Shown: positions 53,682 through 63,926, counted from the stretch's first letter. The stretch: 64,000 bases of DNA from Leptothrix sp. (in: b-proteobacteria) (GCA_013822685.1 PNKV01000007.1:114141-178140); one strand, 5' to 3'. Notes: generated from the letters alone by a model not told the origin. Program-made: numbers and translations.

Positions 53682-55181
53682 TCACTGAAAAGCGACCTCG
53701 GCAAAGCTGCGCAGCTTGCGGCTGTGCAACTGACCCGCGCGGTTGCCGCGCAGGCGCTCGATGGCCCGCAGGCCGATGCGCAAGTGCTGGTCCACCCGCT
53801 CACGGTAAAACTGGTTGGCCATGCCCGGCAGCTTGAGCTCGCCATGCAAGGGCTTGTCGCTCACACACAGCAAGGTGCCGTAGGGCACGCGGAACCTGAA
53901 GCCGTTGGCCGCGATCGTGGCGCTTTCCATGTCCAGGGCCACGGCGCGGCTCTGGCTGAAACGCCGCTCTGGCCCCCGGTGGGGCAACAACTCCCAATTG
54001 CGGTTGTCGGTCGAGGCCACGGTGCCCGTGCGCATGATGCGCTTGAGCTCGTAGCCATTGAGCTGCGTCACATCGGCCACCGCGCCTTCCAGCGCCAGCT
54101 GGATTTCGGCCAAGGGCGGGATCGGCACCCACAAGGGCAGGTCTTCGTCCAGCACATGGTCTTCGCGCACATAGCCGTGGGCCAGCACGTAATCGCCCAG
54201 CTGCTGTGAATTGCGCAGGCCTGCGCAGTGCCCCAGCATGATCCAGGCGTGCGGGCGCAACACCGCGATGTGGTCGGTGATGGTCTTGGCATTGGCCGGG
54301 CCCACCCCGATGTTGACCATGGTGATGCCACTGCGGTCGGCCCGCATCAGGTGGTAGGCCGGCATCTGCGGCAAACGCGGTGGCACAGCGCCCTTGAGGT
54401 CACCAGCCTCGGCGGGCACGCCCACGCGGCGCGTGACCACATTGCCTGGCTCTACAAAAGCGATGCAATCGTCGTCGTCGCGCGGATTGGCGGGGTCTGG
54501 CGCGCGGCGCATCAGCTCGTGGCCCATGCGCACGAACTCATCGATGTAGAACTGGTAGTTGGTGAACAACACGAAGTTCTGGAAATGCTCGGGCGAGGTG
54601 CCGGTGTAATGGCGCAGGCGGTGCAGCGAGTAGTCCACGCGCGGCGCGGTGAACAGGGCCAGGGCCCGCGGCCCGCCATGGCTGGTCTCGTAGGTGCCGT
54701 TGGCAATGCCATCGTCCATCGAGGCCAGGTCGGGCAGGTCGAACTGGTCGCGCAACAGCAGGCGTCGATCGGCGGGCAAGGTGCCTTCGAGGTGGTCGTT
54801 CTCGGCCAGCGAGAAATGCACGGGGATGGGCTCGTTGCTCAAGCCCACTTCCAATGACACGCTGTGGTTCTTGAGCAGCAGGTCCAGTTGCTCGCGGTAG
54901 TAATCAGCGTACAGGTCCGGGCGGGTCAGCGTGGTCTCATAGATGCCAGGGCCGGCCACGAAGCCATAGGACAAGCGCGAGTCGGCGCGCGCCACCGTGT
55001 CGGTCTGGATGCGCACGAAGGGGTACTTGGCGCGCACATGCTCCTTGAAGGTCTCACCACCAACGAAACGCTGCAAGGCATCGCGCAGGTAATTGATCTG
55101 CGAATCATAGAGTTCAGTGATGCGGGCCAAGGCGGCCGGGGCGTTGTCGTAACTCTGAGTCTGGAACTTGGGGGCGTCCAT
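53682..55181 (-). CDS. amn: AMP nucleosidase
   Basis: Hydrolyses AMP to adenine and ribose 5-phosphate, adjusting the adenylate pool. It is 499 residues: an N-terminal Amn-specific domain (about 1-180, DALQRFVGGETFKEHVRAKY) and a C-terminal nucleoside-phosphorylase fold with NIGVGPANAKTITDHIAVLR, MLGHCAGLRN and VALDMESATIAANGFR (ribose-site Met-Glu). The ATG at 55181 begins the conserved N-terminal domain. It lies 63 bases after exbD on the same strand, possibly in the same transcript. Confidence 0.95.
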   Translation of the reverse strand: MDAPKFQTQSYDNAPAALARITELYDSQINYLRDALQRFVGGETFKEHVRAKYPFVRIQTDTVARADSRLSYGFVAGPGIYETTLTRPDLYADYYREQLDLLLKNHSVSLEVGLSNEPIPVHFSLAENDHLEGTLPADRRLLLRDQFDLPDLASMDDGIANGTYETSHGGPRALALFTAPRVDYSLHRLRHYTGTSPEHFQNFVLFTNYQFYIDEFVRMGHELMRRAPDPANPRDDDDCIAFVEPGNVVTRRVGVPAEAGDLKGAVPPRLPQMPAYHLMRADRSGITMVNIGVGPANAKTITDHIAVLRPHAWIMLGHCAGLRNSQQLGDYVLAHGYVREDHVLDEDLPLWVPIPPLAEIQLALEGAVADVTQLNGYELKRIMRTGTVASTDNRNWELLPHRGPERRFSQSRAVALDMESATIAANGFRFRVPYGTLLCVSDKPLHGELKLPGMANQFYRERVDQHLRIGLRAIERLRGNRAGQLHSRKLRSFAEVAFQ

Positions 55182-55244
55182 ACCACTCCTGGGCAGCAGT
55201 CAATACAAGCCCATTGTGCGCCAGCGGGCGCACCGCCATTGTCG

Positions 55245-55688
55245 TCAGGGCCCGACACCTTTTTCGGGCGCGCTCATCTTGGCTTCGGTGACAAAGGCGA
55301 TGCGGCTCAAGCCCGCCTGTTGCAGCAAACCGATCAGCTCGGCGACGCGGCCGTAGGACACGGCTTCGTCAGCGCGCAACTGCACTTCGGTGTCGGCACT
55401 CTGGCGGGCCGCTTCCTTGGCCTGGGCGACCAGCCCTGGTGCCGTCACCACGCTGTCATTCAAATAAGTCTGGCCATCGGCCGACAACGAGATCATCAGG
55501 CTGTGCGGCGTGGCATCGGATTGCTTGGCGTCGGCCTTGGGCAGGTTCAGCTTGAGGCTGGAGGTCATCAAGGGTGCGGTGAGCATGAAGATCACCAACA
55601 GCACCAGCATGACGTCGATCAGCGGCGTCATGTTGATCTCGCTCATGGGCTGGGCGCCCTGGCGTCGTTCAAGTCGGCCGAATGCCAT
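55245..55688 (-). CDS. exbD: ExbD/TolR-family biopolymer transport protein
   Basis: A 147-residue inner-membrane protein with one N-terminal helix. The proton-path Asp lies in INMTPLIDVMLVLLVIFML, and a periplasmic domain follows (about 45-140). With the ExbB-like protein encoded just before, it forms a proton-driven motor that energises TonB or Tol systems. No tonB or tolA gene is adjacent, so the partner is unknown. It is the fourth gene of bamE-dapB-exbB-exbD. Confidence 0.92.
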   Translation of the reverse strand: MAFGRLERRQGAQPMSEINMTPLIDVMLVLLVIFMLTAPLMTSSLKLNLPKADAKQSDATPHSLMISLSADGQTYLNDSVVTAPGLVAQAKEAARQSADTEVQLRADEAVSYGRVAELIGLLQQAGLSRIAFVTEAKMSAPEKGVGP

Positions 55689-55705
55689 GGTGTGCTCCGA
55701 AAGGC

Positions 55706-56377
55706 TCAGGCGTCAGGGCCTGCGCCACGCGCGGGGTGGCCCAGCACGGCTTCGCGCAGGTCGTGGGCAAAGCCTTCCAGGTCGGCTTCGCAAGCCGACA
55801 CGATCTTGCCGAAGATGTTGTAGGCCAGGACGGCCGGGATGGCCACGGCCAAGCCGGCGGCCGTCATGATGAGCGCCTCGCCCACCGGGCCGGCCACCTT
55901 GTCCAGGCTGACCGAGCCATCGTTGCTGATGCCCATCATGGCGTGGTAGATGCCCCAGACGGTGCCCAGCAGGCCCACGAAGGGCGACACCGCCCCCACC
56001 GAGGCCAGCAGCACCTGACCGGCTTGCAAACGGGCCAGCACCTCGTGCAGGCTGTCGCGCAAGCGGCGGGTCAGTTGGGCCTCGGGCTGCACCTGGGCTT
56101 CCAGGCTGCCGGGTTGCGAGCTCACCTGCGCCGCATCGACCAGCGGCAAGAGCACGCCCTCGCGGTCCAGTGGCTGCAGCGTCTGGCGGGCCGAGGCCAG
56201 GTCAGCGGCACGCCAGAAGGCCGGCACGCCACGCGTCAAGTCATGGCGGGCGCGGGCCAGCATCCAGCCCTTCCAGAAGATGACCACCCAGGCGCCGATC
56301 GACATCAGCAGCAACAGGACCGCCACCGCCTTGGAAATGATGTCCCCCTGTGCCCACAGATGAGACAAGCCCGTCAT
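55706..56377 (-). CDS. exbB: MotA/TolQ/ExbB proton channel family protein
   Basis: A 223-residue inner-membrane protein with three helices: one near residues 10-32 ([21 protein letters not shown] region), then the pair around [20 protein letters not shown] and [19 protein letters not shown]. The conserved Thr-rich and Pro-containing channel residues are present. Its ATG overlaps the dapB stop (ATGA); the longer frame upstream is dapB coding sequence read in another frame. It works with the ExbD product encoded 18 bases downstream. Confidence 0.92.
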   Translation of the reverse strand: MTGLSHLWAQGDIISKAVAVLLLLMSIGAWVVIFWKGWMLARARHDLTRGVPAFWRAADLASARQTLQPLDREGVLLPLVDAAQVSSQPGSLEAQVQPEAQLTRRLRDSLHEVLARLQAGQVLLASVGAVSPFVGLLGTVWGIYHAMMGISNDGSVSLDKVAGPVGEALIMTAAGLAVAIPAVLAYNIFGKIVSACEADLEGFAHDLREAVLGHPARGAGPDA

Positions 56378-57195
56378 GGCGCGAGTTCCAGCACGTCGTT
56401 CATGCCAAACAGACCATGCGGCTGGTGGGCCAGGAAGCGCACGGCGCGCAAGCTCCCCTGGGCATAGGTGGAGCGGCTGGACGATTTGTGCGTGATCTCG
56501 ATGCGCTCGCCAATGCCGGCGAACAGCACGGTGTGGTCGCCCACGATGTCGCCGCCGCGCACAGTGGCAAAACCAATGGTGCTGGGATCGCGCTCGCCCG
56601 TCACGCCTTCGCGGCCATAGACGGCGCACGATTTCAGGTCGCGGCCAATGGCCTCGGCCACCACTTCGCCCATCTTGAGCGCCGTGCCGCTAGGGGCATC
56701 GACCTTGTGTCGGTGGTGGGCCTCGATGATCTCGATGTCGTAGCCCTCTTTGAGGGCCTTGGCGGCCTGGGCCAGCAGCTTGAGCACCACGTTGACGCCA
56801 ACGCTCATGTTGGGCGCCATCACGATGGCGATGTCGCGCGCGATGTCGCGGATTTCAGCGAGCTGGTCGGGTGTGAAACCAGTGGTGCCAATGACCGCCT
56901 TGACGCCCAGTTCACGGCACACCTTGAGGTGGGCCAGCGTGCCTTCAGGGCGTGTGAAGTCGATCAGGAAGCGCGAGTCCTTCAAGCCGGCCCGCAGATC
57001 AGCGGTGATGTCGATGCCACTGCGTTGACCGGAAAACGCCAGGGCGTCGATGCCGACGGCCGGGCTGCTGGCGATGTCCAGGGCGCCGCCCAAGGCGCAG
57101 TCGTCGGCGGCCTGCACGGCCTCGATCAACATGCGGCCCATGCGGCCGGAGGCGCCTGCGATGGCGATCTTGTGAAGGGCTTGGTCTGTGTTCAT
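56374..57195 (-). CDS. dapB: 4-hydroxy-tetrahydrodipicolinate reductase
   Basis: NAD(P)H-dependent step of lysine and diaminopimelate synthesis. It is 273 residues with the nucleotide-binding [30 protein letters not shown], and the catalytic signature [17 protein letters not shown] (His-His and Lys). The C-terminal [19 protein letters not shown] is standard. It starts 21 bases after bamE and overlaps exbB by 4 bases. Confidence 0.96.
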   Translation of the reverse strand: MNTDQALHKIAIAGASGRMGRMLIEAVQAADDCALGGALDIASSPAVGIDALAFSGQRSGIDITADLRAGLKDSRFLIDFTRPEGTLAHLKVCRELGVKAVIGTTGFTPDQLAEIRDIARDIAIVMAPNMSVGVNVVLKLLAQAAKALKEGYDIEIIEAHHRHKVDAPSGTALKMGEVVAEAIGRDLKSCAVYGREGVTGERDPSTIGFATVRGGDIVGDHTVLFAGIGERIEITHKSSSRSTYAQGSLRAVRFLAHQPHGLFGMNDVLELAP

Positions 57196-57216
57196 GGTTT
57201 TAACGGCCTGGTTTTC

Positions 57217-57759
57217 TCAACGGCCTGTTTCCAGCGGCGGGTATTCACGCACGGCGCCTTGGGGGGCCTTGCGGACCTCGTCCGTCTTGGGGGGCACGGG
57301 CAAGGCGGCCAGCTGGGCCTCGGTCAGATTGGCCGGCGGTTTCTTGAGTTCGGTGGGTTTGTCGATGGAGGCCACGAACTCGTGTTCACTGGGCAAGGCA
57401 TCGGCCTCGAAACGCTCTACCGCGTCGCCCTTGAAAAACACCGTGACGCGGCGCTGCTGGTCGGGCACGCCTTGGCGGTGGATCGTGAAAACGTAGTCCC
57501 AGCGATCAGCGTGGAAGGGGTCGGCCAGCAGGGGCGAGCCCAGGATTTCGCGGACCTGGCTTCGGCCCAGCCCGGGCTGGATTTGCGCCATCACCTCTTG
57601 GGTGACCACATTGCCCTGCACCACGTCGATGTGGTAGGGCTGGATCACGCCAAACAGCGTCTCGGGCGAGCTCAGGCGGGTGCCACAAGCCGACAGTGCC
57701 AACAAGGACAGCACGGCCACGGGTGCCAACAGGGATCGGTAAGTCACGGAAATCAACAT
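57217..57759 (-). CDS. bamE: Outer-membrane assembly lipoprotein BamE (OmlA/SmpA)
   Basis: A 180-residue lipoprotein: signal ending LLALSAC with acylated Cys25. The BamE domain follows (about 35-120) with VVQGNVVTQEVMAQIQPGLG, GSPLLADPFHADRWDYVF and VFFKGDAVERFEAD. It belongs to the BAM complex that inserts outer-membrane proteins. The ATG at 57759 leads directly into the signal peptide. The C-terminal extension (130-180) is proline-rich and disordered-looking. It diverges from fur, the usual arrangement in beta- and gammaproteobacteria. Confidence 0.94.
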   Translation of the reverse strand: MLISVTYRSLLAPVAVLSLLALSACGTRLSSPETLFGVIQPYHIDVVQGNVVTQEVMAQIQPGLGRSQVREILGSPLLADPFHADRWDYVFTIHRQGVPDQQRRVTVFFKGDAVERFEADALPSEHEFVASIDKPTELKKPPANLTEAQLAALPVPPKTDEVRKAPQGAVREYPPLETGR

Positions 57760-57873
57760 GGCATCAACGCCCTTGGAAAGGAGCCAGACAGTGTGCATCA
57801 CAAATGCTCGATCCGCCCCGGCCAGCGCGGCAAGGCGCCGCCCGCATTGGCCCCACATTGGCTTGGTCGGATT

Positions 57874-57895
57874 GAATCGATATCATTGGCGATTC
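57874..57895. promoter_or_regulatory. Inverted repeat in the bamE-fur intergenic region
   Basis: Arms GAATCG and CGATTC separated by ATATCATTGG. It partly resembles a Fur box (ATCATT half) and overlaps the likely fur promoter, so autoregulation is possible but weakly supported. Confidence 0.35.
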
Positions 57896-57940
57896 TAGCG
57901 GGGGCCAAAAGTGCCTTCGCCGATCGCCGGAGCCCGCCAT

Positions 57941-58402
57941 ATGACCACCCACGCCGAAGAACTCAAAAGCAGCGGACTCAAAGCCACGTTGCCCCGCATC
58001 AAGATCCTGGAAGTGTTCCAGCAGTCACCGCAGCGCCATCTGGCCGCGGAAGACGTGTTCAAGGTGCTGCTCAACGAGGGCTCGGACATCGGCCTGGCCA
58101 CGGTTTACCGCGTGCTGATGCAGTTTGAACAAGCCGGCATCCTGTCGCGCAACCATTTCGAGACCGGCAAGGCCGTGTTCGAGCTGAACGAAGGCAAGCA
58201 CCACGACCACCTGGTCTGTGTGGTGTGTGGTCGCGTGGAAGAGTTTTTTGACGCCGAGATCGAGCAACGGCAGCAGGAAATCGCCAAGGAACGCGGCTAT
58301 GTGCTGCAGGACCACGCCTTGTCGCTTTACGTGGTGTGCAACCGCGATGGTTGTGCCGGCAACAAGGTGACCTTGCCCCGAGGCGGCCACCACCACGCCT
58401 GA
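57941..58402 (+). CDS. fur: Ferric uptake regulator Fur
   Basis: A 153-residue iron-responsive repressor. The winged HTH contains [18 protein letters not shown]. The regulatory metal site includes HHDH (87-90) and His33, and the structural zinc site uses Cys93 and Cys96 (CVVC) with Cys133 and Cys138. The C terminus is His-rich (GGHHHA). The ATG at 57941 gives the canonical [19 protein letters not shown] start. It diverges from bamE and is convergent with hprK. Confidence 0.97.
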   Translation: MTTHAEELKSSGLKATLPRIKILEVFQQSPQRHLAAEDVFKVLLNEGSDIGLATVYRVLMQFEQAGILSRNHFETGKAVFELNEGKHHDHLVCVVCGRVEEFFDAEIEQRQQEIAKERGYVLQDHALSLYVVCNRDGCAGNKVTLPRGGHHHA

Positions 58403-58419
58403 TCCGGCCGGCCAGCGCC

Positions 58420-59397
58420 TCAGCCCTGGCCGTTGTTGCTGCTACTGCGGTCCAGCGCGCGCTGGTGCCGCTCGATGAATTCCTTGTAGGTGTCGATGCC
58501 TCGCAGTTGCAGCACGGTGTTGCGCACGGCGGCTTCGACCAGCACGGCCAGATTTCGGCCAGCATCCACCGCGATCACCGCCTTGCGGATGGGGACGGCC
58601 ATGATCTCTTCGAACAAGGGTTCGTAAGGCAGGCGTTCGAACTCGCGCTCCATGGTCTCTTTGCGGACCAGGTGCACGATGAGCTTGAGGCGCATCTTGC
58701 GGCGCACCGCGGTCTCGCCGAAGATGGACTTGATGTCCAGCAGGCCAATGCCGCGCACTTCCAGCAGGTTTTGCAGCAGTTCGGGGCAACGCCCCTCGAT
58801 GGCGGTGCGCGAGACGCGGTACAGGTCAACCGCATCATCAGCCACCAGGCCGTGCCCGCGCGAGATCAACTCCAGCCCCAGTTCGCTCTTGCCCAGGCCT
58901 GATTCGCCCGTCAGCAGCACGCCCAGGCCCAGGATGTCCATGAACACGCCGTGGCGCGTCAGGCGCTCGGCGAAATGCTGTGTAAGGTATGAGCGCAGCA
59001 CGTCGATCACGTGACCGGCGGGCTCGGAGGTGACGAACAACGGGATGCCGGCGCGGCCACACATGGCCACCAGGCGGTCAGAGGGCGCTTGCGCGTCAGC
59101 CACCACCACCACGGGGGGCTCAAGGGTCACGATGCGCTGGATGCGACGTTCCTGGTCCTCGGGGGTGGAGCTGTTGAAGTAAGCCGCCTCGCGCCGGCCC
59201 ACGATCTGCACCCGGTAGGGGTGGATGTAGTTCAGGTAGCCCACCAGATCGGCAGCAGACTGGGCGGCCTTGACGGCTTCTTCGTCAAAGCGGCGCTCGG
59301 GGTGGGCGTGGCCGGCAATCCATTCCCAGTGCAGGGCGGTGCGGTTGGCTTCAAACAGCGCTTCCGCGCTGATCACGGCAAGGTCTTTGGCACTCAT
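58420..59397 (-). CDS. hprK: HPr kinase/phosphorylase
   Basis: A 325-residue bifunctional enzyme that phosphorylates and dephosphorylates Ser of HPr. It has the Walker A GESGLGKS (164-171), upstream His149 (RHGVFMDI), and the C-terminal signature [15 protein letters not shown]. In betaproteobacteria it belongs to a regulatory PTS with PtsN and does not drive sugar import. It starts 7 bases after ptsN, in the standard order ptsN-hprK. Confidence 0.96.
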   Translation of the reverse strand: MSAKDLAVISAEALFEANRTALHWEWIAGHAHPERRFDEEAVKAAQSAADLVGYLNYIHPYRVQIVGRREAAYFNSSTPEDQERRIQRIVTLEPPVVVVADAQAPSDRLVAMCGRAGIPLFVTSEPAGHVIDVLRSYLTQHFAERLTRHGVFMDILGLGVLLTGESGLGKSELGLELISRGHGLVADDAVDLYRVSRTAIEGRCPELLQNLLEVRGIGLLDIKSIFGETAVRRKMRLKLIVHLVRKETMEREFERLPYEPLFEEIMAVPIRKAVIAVDAGRNLAVLVEAAVRNTVLQLRGIDTYKEFIERHQRALDRSSSNNGQG

Positions 59398-59404
59398 CCG
59401 GGGC

Positions 59405-59875
59405 TCAGGCCACCGATTTGAGCGGTTGCCAGCGCTCGATCAGTTCGTGCACCTTGGCGGCGTCGCCTTCTGTCTTGAGCCGTTCGCGCAGTTCGCGGTC
59501 GGACAGCAGCTCGGCGATCTCGGAGAGGATTTCGAGGTGGCGCTGTGTGGCAGCCTCGGGCACCAGCAAGAAGATCAACAAGTTGACGGATTCGTCGTCC
59601 GGCGCATCGAAGGGGATGGGCTGCTGGAGCCTGATCACGGCCGCCAAGGGGTTTTTCAGGCCCTTGATGCGCCCGTGGGGGATGGCCACGCCATGCCCCA
59701 AACCGGTAGAACCCAGGCGCTCGCGCGCAAACAGGTTGTCCGTCACGGTGGCCCGCGCGATGGCGTGATGATTCTCGAACAACAGGCCGGCGTGCTCGAA
59801 CACACGCTTCTTGCTGCTGGCGTCCAGATCCACGACCACTTGGCTGGCAGGAAGGATGGCGGAAAGTCGATTCAT
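59405..59875 (-). CDS. ptsN: Nitrogen-regulatory PTS EIIA protein
   Basis: A 156-residue EIIA-Ntr with phosphorylated His67 in [11 protein letters not shown], plus [20 protein letters not shown]. It regulates potassium, nitrogen and envelope functions by phosphorylation state. The ATG at 59875 is chosen; the 14-codon upstream extension lacks family similarity. The 298 bases between it and hpf contain the hpf terminator, so ptsN-hprK probably has its own promoter. Confidence 0.95.
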   Translation of the reverse strand: MNRLSAILPASQVVVDLDASSKKRVFEHAGLLFENHHAIARATVTDNLFARERLGSTGLGHGVAIPHGRIKGLKNPLAAVIRLQQPIPFDAPDDESVNLLIFLLVPEAATQRHLEILSEIAELLSDRELRERLKTEGDAAKVHELIERWQPLKSVA

Positions 59876-60076
59876 CTTGATACAAGCGGGGGCGACGGTT
59901 GGAACCTTGACCCCCACCCCCGGGACGGATGAGGGGCGGATTATAGGAACCGAAGACTACTGACCGGGTGTCGCGACACCCACTGATTCGGGGGATTCTG
60001 CACCGATTGCTGCAGCGCAGCAAGCACCAAAGTCAACAATTTCACTCTACGTCTGCCCCATTTTGCACATCGCATG

Positions 60077-60099
60077 AAAAACGGCCCCGAAGGGCCGTT
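60077..60099 (-). terminator. Terminator after hpf
   Basis: On the minus strand, AACGGCCC-TTCG-GGGCCGTT followed by T residues, about 75 bases past the hpf stop. It separates hpf from ptsN-hprK. Confidence 0.88.
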
Positions 60100-60173
60100 A
60101 ACTTGGTGCTCGCCTGCACGGGCGTCCCACCATCAGGTGGCACCAAGCTGGATGCTGGAGTTGGGCGGGCGTG

Positions 60174-60533
60174 TCATTGAACAGCGGCGTCCCAGTTGGT
60201 GGCGCCTTCATGACGCTTGAATGAGGTGTGGTGGTGGTCTTGCACGCGGTCCTTGTGGCGGCAGACCTGGCGATCGAGCTTGTCCATCAGTTGATCAATG
60301 GCAGCGTAGAGATCCTCGTGGGCGGTCTCGACAAAGATGTCCTTTCCTTTGACATGCAAATTGACTTCGGCCTTTTGTCTGCGATCCTTTTCCTTTTGCT
60401 TTTCGACACTGAGTAGAACGGTAACGTCCACCACTTGGTCAAAATGTCGGGTTACGCGCTCCAGCTTGGTGAGAACGTACTCACGCAAAGCGGCGGTAAC
60501 TTCCAGGTGGTGCCCACTGATCGTCAAATTCAT
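60174..60533 (-). CDS. hpf: Ribosome hibernation promoting factor (short HPF / sigma-54 modulation protein)
   Basis: A 119-residue ribosome-binding protein: [24 protein letters not shown]-like [37 protein letters not shown] and [16 protein letters not shown] with basic residues that contact rRNA. It lacks the C-terminal dimerisation domain, so it is the short form. The ATG at 60533 follows AAGGA. It is usually encoded right after rpoN; here no rpoN precedes it. Confidence 0.95.
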   Translation of the reverse strand: MNLTISGHHLEVTAALREYVLTKLERVTRHFDQVVDVTVLLSVEKQKEKDRRQKAEVNLHVKGKDIFVETAHEDLYAAIDQLMDKLDRQVCRHKDRVQDHHHTSFKRHEGATNWDAAVQ

Positions 60534-60743
60534 ACTGCATCCTTTCGAGCGCAGAAGGGTTGAGGACATCCGGCTGGCTGCAGCCCCTGAAGGCTTGTCA
60601 AAAACGGCCAACCAGAAACCCAGTTTGCGCCCACCACAGCAAGATGACAAGCCCATGTCATCAGTGTTTACATTGAGAAACCAAGCTCTGTGAAGAAACC
60701 CCGCAAAGCAGCTGAATCGCGCTGAATAGCGCCTGATTCGCAC

Positions 60744-61979
60744 TCAAATGGCAGGGGTTTGTACCGCCTTGTGCAGGCGCAATTTGCCCACCCACCAGAC
60801 CATGACCAGTGTAGAAGCCAAGGCCAGCCAGCCGGTGCGGCCGTAGCCTTGAACCAGGCCGTCTGGCGTGCGGGAAATGAGCGCCCCACCCAGCCAGGCG
60901 GACAAGCCCATCGCGCCGGACTGCAATGCGCCGTTGACGCTCATGAAGGCGCCCCGCATGGCGGGTGGGGATGCCGCCGTCAACAAGGCCATGCCGGGCA
61001 CCAGGCGGCCTGACACGAAGATGAAGAACGCCGTGGTGACCACCACCAGCACGGCCACCGGCACCGCCGGCATGTGCGTCAGGATCATCATGGGCACGAC
61101 TGCCACCAGGCTGATCACACGGAACATCAACACCTTGCCATGGCGGTCGGCCAGCTGGCCCCACAGGCGGGCGGTGAACAGCGTGGCCACGCCGCCGGCC
61201 AAGTAAATGAGCGGCACCTGTTCCTGGCTGAGCCCCAGGTTGGTGGTGGTGTAAATGGTGATGTAGGGGATGATGCTGAAGCTGCCCAGCACCATCAGCG
61301 CTGACAGGCCGAAGGCGCGCCAGTGGTTGACCTCGGCCAGCACCCGCACCAGTTGGTTCAGCGACGAGCCGGCCGCCGCGCCCGCCAGGTGCCCCTCCAG
61401 CGAGGGCACCACCTTCAGGGCCACCAGCCACACCGGCACGCACACCAAAGCGATGGCGATGAAGGGCCCGTGCCAGCCGACCTGGCTGGCCAGCCACAAC
61501 GAGGCCGGCACCCCAGCCACCGTGGCCATCGAAAACGCCGCCATGACCACGCCCATGGCGCGGCCGCGCCGCTCGAACGCGATCGCATCCCCCACGATGG
61601 TTTGAACCAGCGCGCCCAGCACCCCGCCGAACACACCGGCCGCAATGCGCGCGCCCATCAAGCTGCCATAGGTCGGCGCCAAGCCGCAGGCCAAGGTGGC
61701 CACGGCAAAGCCCGCGTACAACACCAGCAAGGCGCGCTTGCGCTCGAAGCGGTCGATCACGAGAGAGGCCAGCAGGCCCGATACCCCAGCGGCCAGCGAA
61801 TAGACCGACACCAGCAAACCAAACTGCGCATCGCTCAAGGCAAACAAGCGGGTGAGCTGCGGACCCAAGGGCATCATGACCATGAAGTCGACGATGTGGG
61901 TGAACTGGACGGCGGCCAAGCTCAGCAACAGCCAGCGTTCTTTTTGGAGTGTGGTGGGTGATGGTGGCAAAGGCGACAT
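60744..61979 (-). CDS. MFS transporter
   Basis: A 411-residue permease with twelve predicted helices. The loop 2-3 motif is in LASLVIDRFERKRALLVL and the equivalent in LWGQLADRHGKVLMFR. It opens with LLSLAAVQFTHIVDFMVMMPLGPQL, typical of drug/arabinose-type efflux MFS proteins. The start at 61979 is preferred; ATG codons at 62006 and 62000 are in frame but lengthen the N terminus by a non-hydrophobic stretch. Substrate unknown. It diverges from the PglL gene, 69 bases away. Confidence 0.86.
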   Translation of the reverse strand: MSPLPPSPTTLQKERWLLLSLAAVQFTHIVDFMVMMPLGPQLTRLFALSDAQFGLLVSVYSLAAGVSGLLASLVIDRFERKRALLVLYAGFAVATLACGLAPTYGSLMGARIAAGVFGGVLGALVQTIVGDAIAFERRGRAMGVVMAAFSMATVAGVPASLWLASQVGWHGPFIAIALVCVPVWLVALKVVPSLEGHLAGAAAGSSLNQLVRVLAEVNHWRAFGLSALMVLGSFSIIPYITIYTTTNLGLSQEQVPLIYLAGGVATLFTARLWGQLADRHGKVLMFRVISLVAVVPMMILTHMPAVPVAVLVVVTTAFFIFVSGRLVPGMALLTAASPPAMRGAFMSVNGALQSGAMGLSAWLGGALISRTPDGLVQGYGRTGWLALASTLVMVWWVGKLRLHKAVQTPAI

Positions 61980-62048
61980 AGCTTGCCAGTCTGCCTGCAT
62001 TTGCATGGCCGGGCCGGGCCGAGGCCTTGCACGCGACACAATACGCGG

Positions 62049-63857
62049 ATGACTTTCAATTTCAAGCATCCACCGGCGCGTGTCTGGCTGCCCCTGGCCT
62101 TGCTGGCCATCGTGGGCCCCACTTTGCTGGCCGCGCACGAGCCGCCGTCCGTCACGTTTTACAACCAGGTGCTGGCCCTGTTTGGCTGGGGTTTGTGGAC
62201 GGCTGCGCTGGCCGGCCCGGTGTTGCGGGGCCAGGGCCTCGTGCCCGTCCGCGGTGGCGCGATGTGGGCCTTGTCCATCATGTTGTTGCTGAACGCCGGC
62301 CTGGCCCTGGCGGCCCCCTTCGTCAGTGGCCTGCCCTTGGGTTTGGCGATGATGGGCGGGGGCATGGCCTTGTCGGCGCTGCTGGTGTTCGTGGTGGCGT
62401 GGCGCGTGGGCCTGAGCGACCGGGGCCACGAGGTGTTCGATGTGTTTTGCGAGGCGCTGGCCTGGGCGGGCGTGGCCGGCATGGTGTTGGCGCTGATCCA
62501 GGTGTTTCACCCCGCCTGGGCCGACGGCAACTGGATCGCCGAGCCCACCATGCCGGGGCGGGCGGTGGGCAACTTGCGCCAGCCCAACCATTTCAGCACC
62601 TTGCTGGTGTGGTCGTGCTGTGCGGCGGCCTGGTTGGGTGCCCGGGGTCGCTGGCCGCAAAGCCTGGCCGCCGCGGCCATCGTGCTGATGATCGGGGGCG
62701 TGGTGTTCACCGCCTCGCGCACGGGCACGATCGCGATGTTCCTGCTGGCCGTGTGGGGCTGGCGTGACCGTGACCTGCCCAAGCGCTTGCGCCTGGTGCT
62801 GATGCTGGCGCCGATCATCTACGGCGCCTGGTGGGCCGGCATGTGGCAGTGGTCGCACATGGACACGGGCGTGGCCTTCGCGGCCGAAGCGCGCCTGCAC
62901 GACCACAGCGACATCTCCAGTTCACGCTTCAAGATCTGGGCCAATGTGCTGGACCTGATCGCCACGCATCCGTGGACGGGCGTGGGCTATGGCGAGTTCA
63001 ATCTGGCCTGGACTTTCACACCGTTCCCGACCCGGCCGATCGCGTTTTTTGACCACACGCACAACCTGCTGCTGCAATGGGCGGTTGAGTTTGGTGTGCC
63101 GGTGGCGGTGCTGATGACTGTGCTGAGCCTTTGGGGGCTGTGGGGCTTGGTCGGTCCGGGCTTGAAAAGCACCGAACCCCAGGCAGGCCAGACTTTCGCG
63201 GGCACGCCGGCCGGCGCCACGGCCGTGATCGTGACGCTGGTGGGCCTGCACAGCCTGCTGGAGTACCCGCTTTGGTACAGCTATTTCTTGCTGCCCGCGG
63301 CTTTTGCGTGGGGCATGGGGCTGGCCGCGCGGGCTCGCCGGGCTGCACCGGTGGCGCAGCCCCTGCAGGCGGCCGACCCGGGCACCAACTCGGCCTTGTT
63401 GACCGGTGCGCTGGCGATGTCGCTGTTCACGGCCTGGTGCACTTGGGACTTCCAGGCGGCGGCCAGCATCTATGCGCCGCGCGAAGGCGCGGGGCCTTTG
63501 AGTGAGCGCATCAAGTTTGGCCAGCACACCACGTGGTTCGCCTACCAGGCCGACTACGCGGACGTGACGGGCGTGGAAGAAGACGAGCCCTCCAAACCCC
63601 CACTGGCCTTTAATCGGACGCTGCACAACCTGGTGGATGCGCGTTTGATGATGGCGTATGCGCGCTCACTGGCCGAGCATGGCCAGCTCGACAAGGGACG
63701 CTATGTGGTGGACCGGCTTCGGGAGTTCCGCAACGCCACCAGCAATGCATTTCTGGATGAGTGCAAGGACGAGGCTGACCTGACTCAAGCGCCGTTTCAA
63801 TGCACGCCGGCGGAGCGGGTGTATGACTGGCGGGAGTTGTTGCCAGGTAGGCCTTAG
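62049..63857 (+). CDS. PglL/Wzy_C-family O-oligosaccharyltransferase
   Basis: A 602-residue membrane enzyme with about twelve helices and the WaaL/PglL signatures GNLRQPNHFSTLLVW, TASRTGTIAMFLLAVW and FFDHTHNLLLQWAVEFGVP with the essential His. The C-terminal Wzy_C_2-like domain extends to about 600. PglL transfers lipid-linked oligosaccharide onto serine of type IV pilin or other exported proteins. The ATG at 62049 is taken because it directly precedes the first helix. No pilin gene is in view. The 143 bases after it to the window end contain no gene. Confidence 0.86.
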   Translation: MTFNFKHPPARVWLPLALLAIVGPTLLAAHEPPSVTFYNQVLALFGWGLWTAALAGPVLRGQGLVPVRGGAMWALSIMLLLNAGLALAAPFVSGLPLGLAMMGGGMALSALLVFVVAWRVGLSDRGHEVFDVFCEALAWAGVAGMVLALIQVFHPAWADGNWIAEPTMPGRAVGNLRQPNHFSTLLVWSCCAAAWLGARGRWPQSLAAAAIVLMIGGVVFTASRTGTIAMFLLAVWGWRDRDLPKRLRLVLMLAPIIYGAWWAGMWQWSHMDTGVAFAAEARLHDHSDISSSRFKIWANVLDLIATHPWTGVGYGEFNLAWTFTPFPTRPIAFFDHTHNLLLQWAVEFGVPVAVLMTVLSLWGLWGLVGPGLKSTEPQAGQTFAGTPAGATAVIVTLVGLHSLLEYPLWYSYFLLPAAFAWGMGLAARARRAAPVAQPLQAADPGTNSALLTGALAMSLFTAWCTWDFQAAASIYAPREGAGPLSERIKFGQHTTWFAYQADYADVTGVEEDEPSKPPLAFNRTLHNLVDARLMMAYARSLAEHGQLDKGRYVVDRLREFRNATSNAFLDECKDEADLTQAPFQCTPAERVYDWRELLPGRP

Positions 63858-63926
63858 GCTTGTTTTTTTTAATTGGGAGCGCGGGGCGCGGGCTGGGGTG
63901 GTCTCCGTCAGGGCTTCAGCTTGGTG

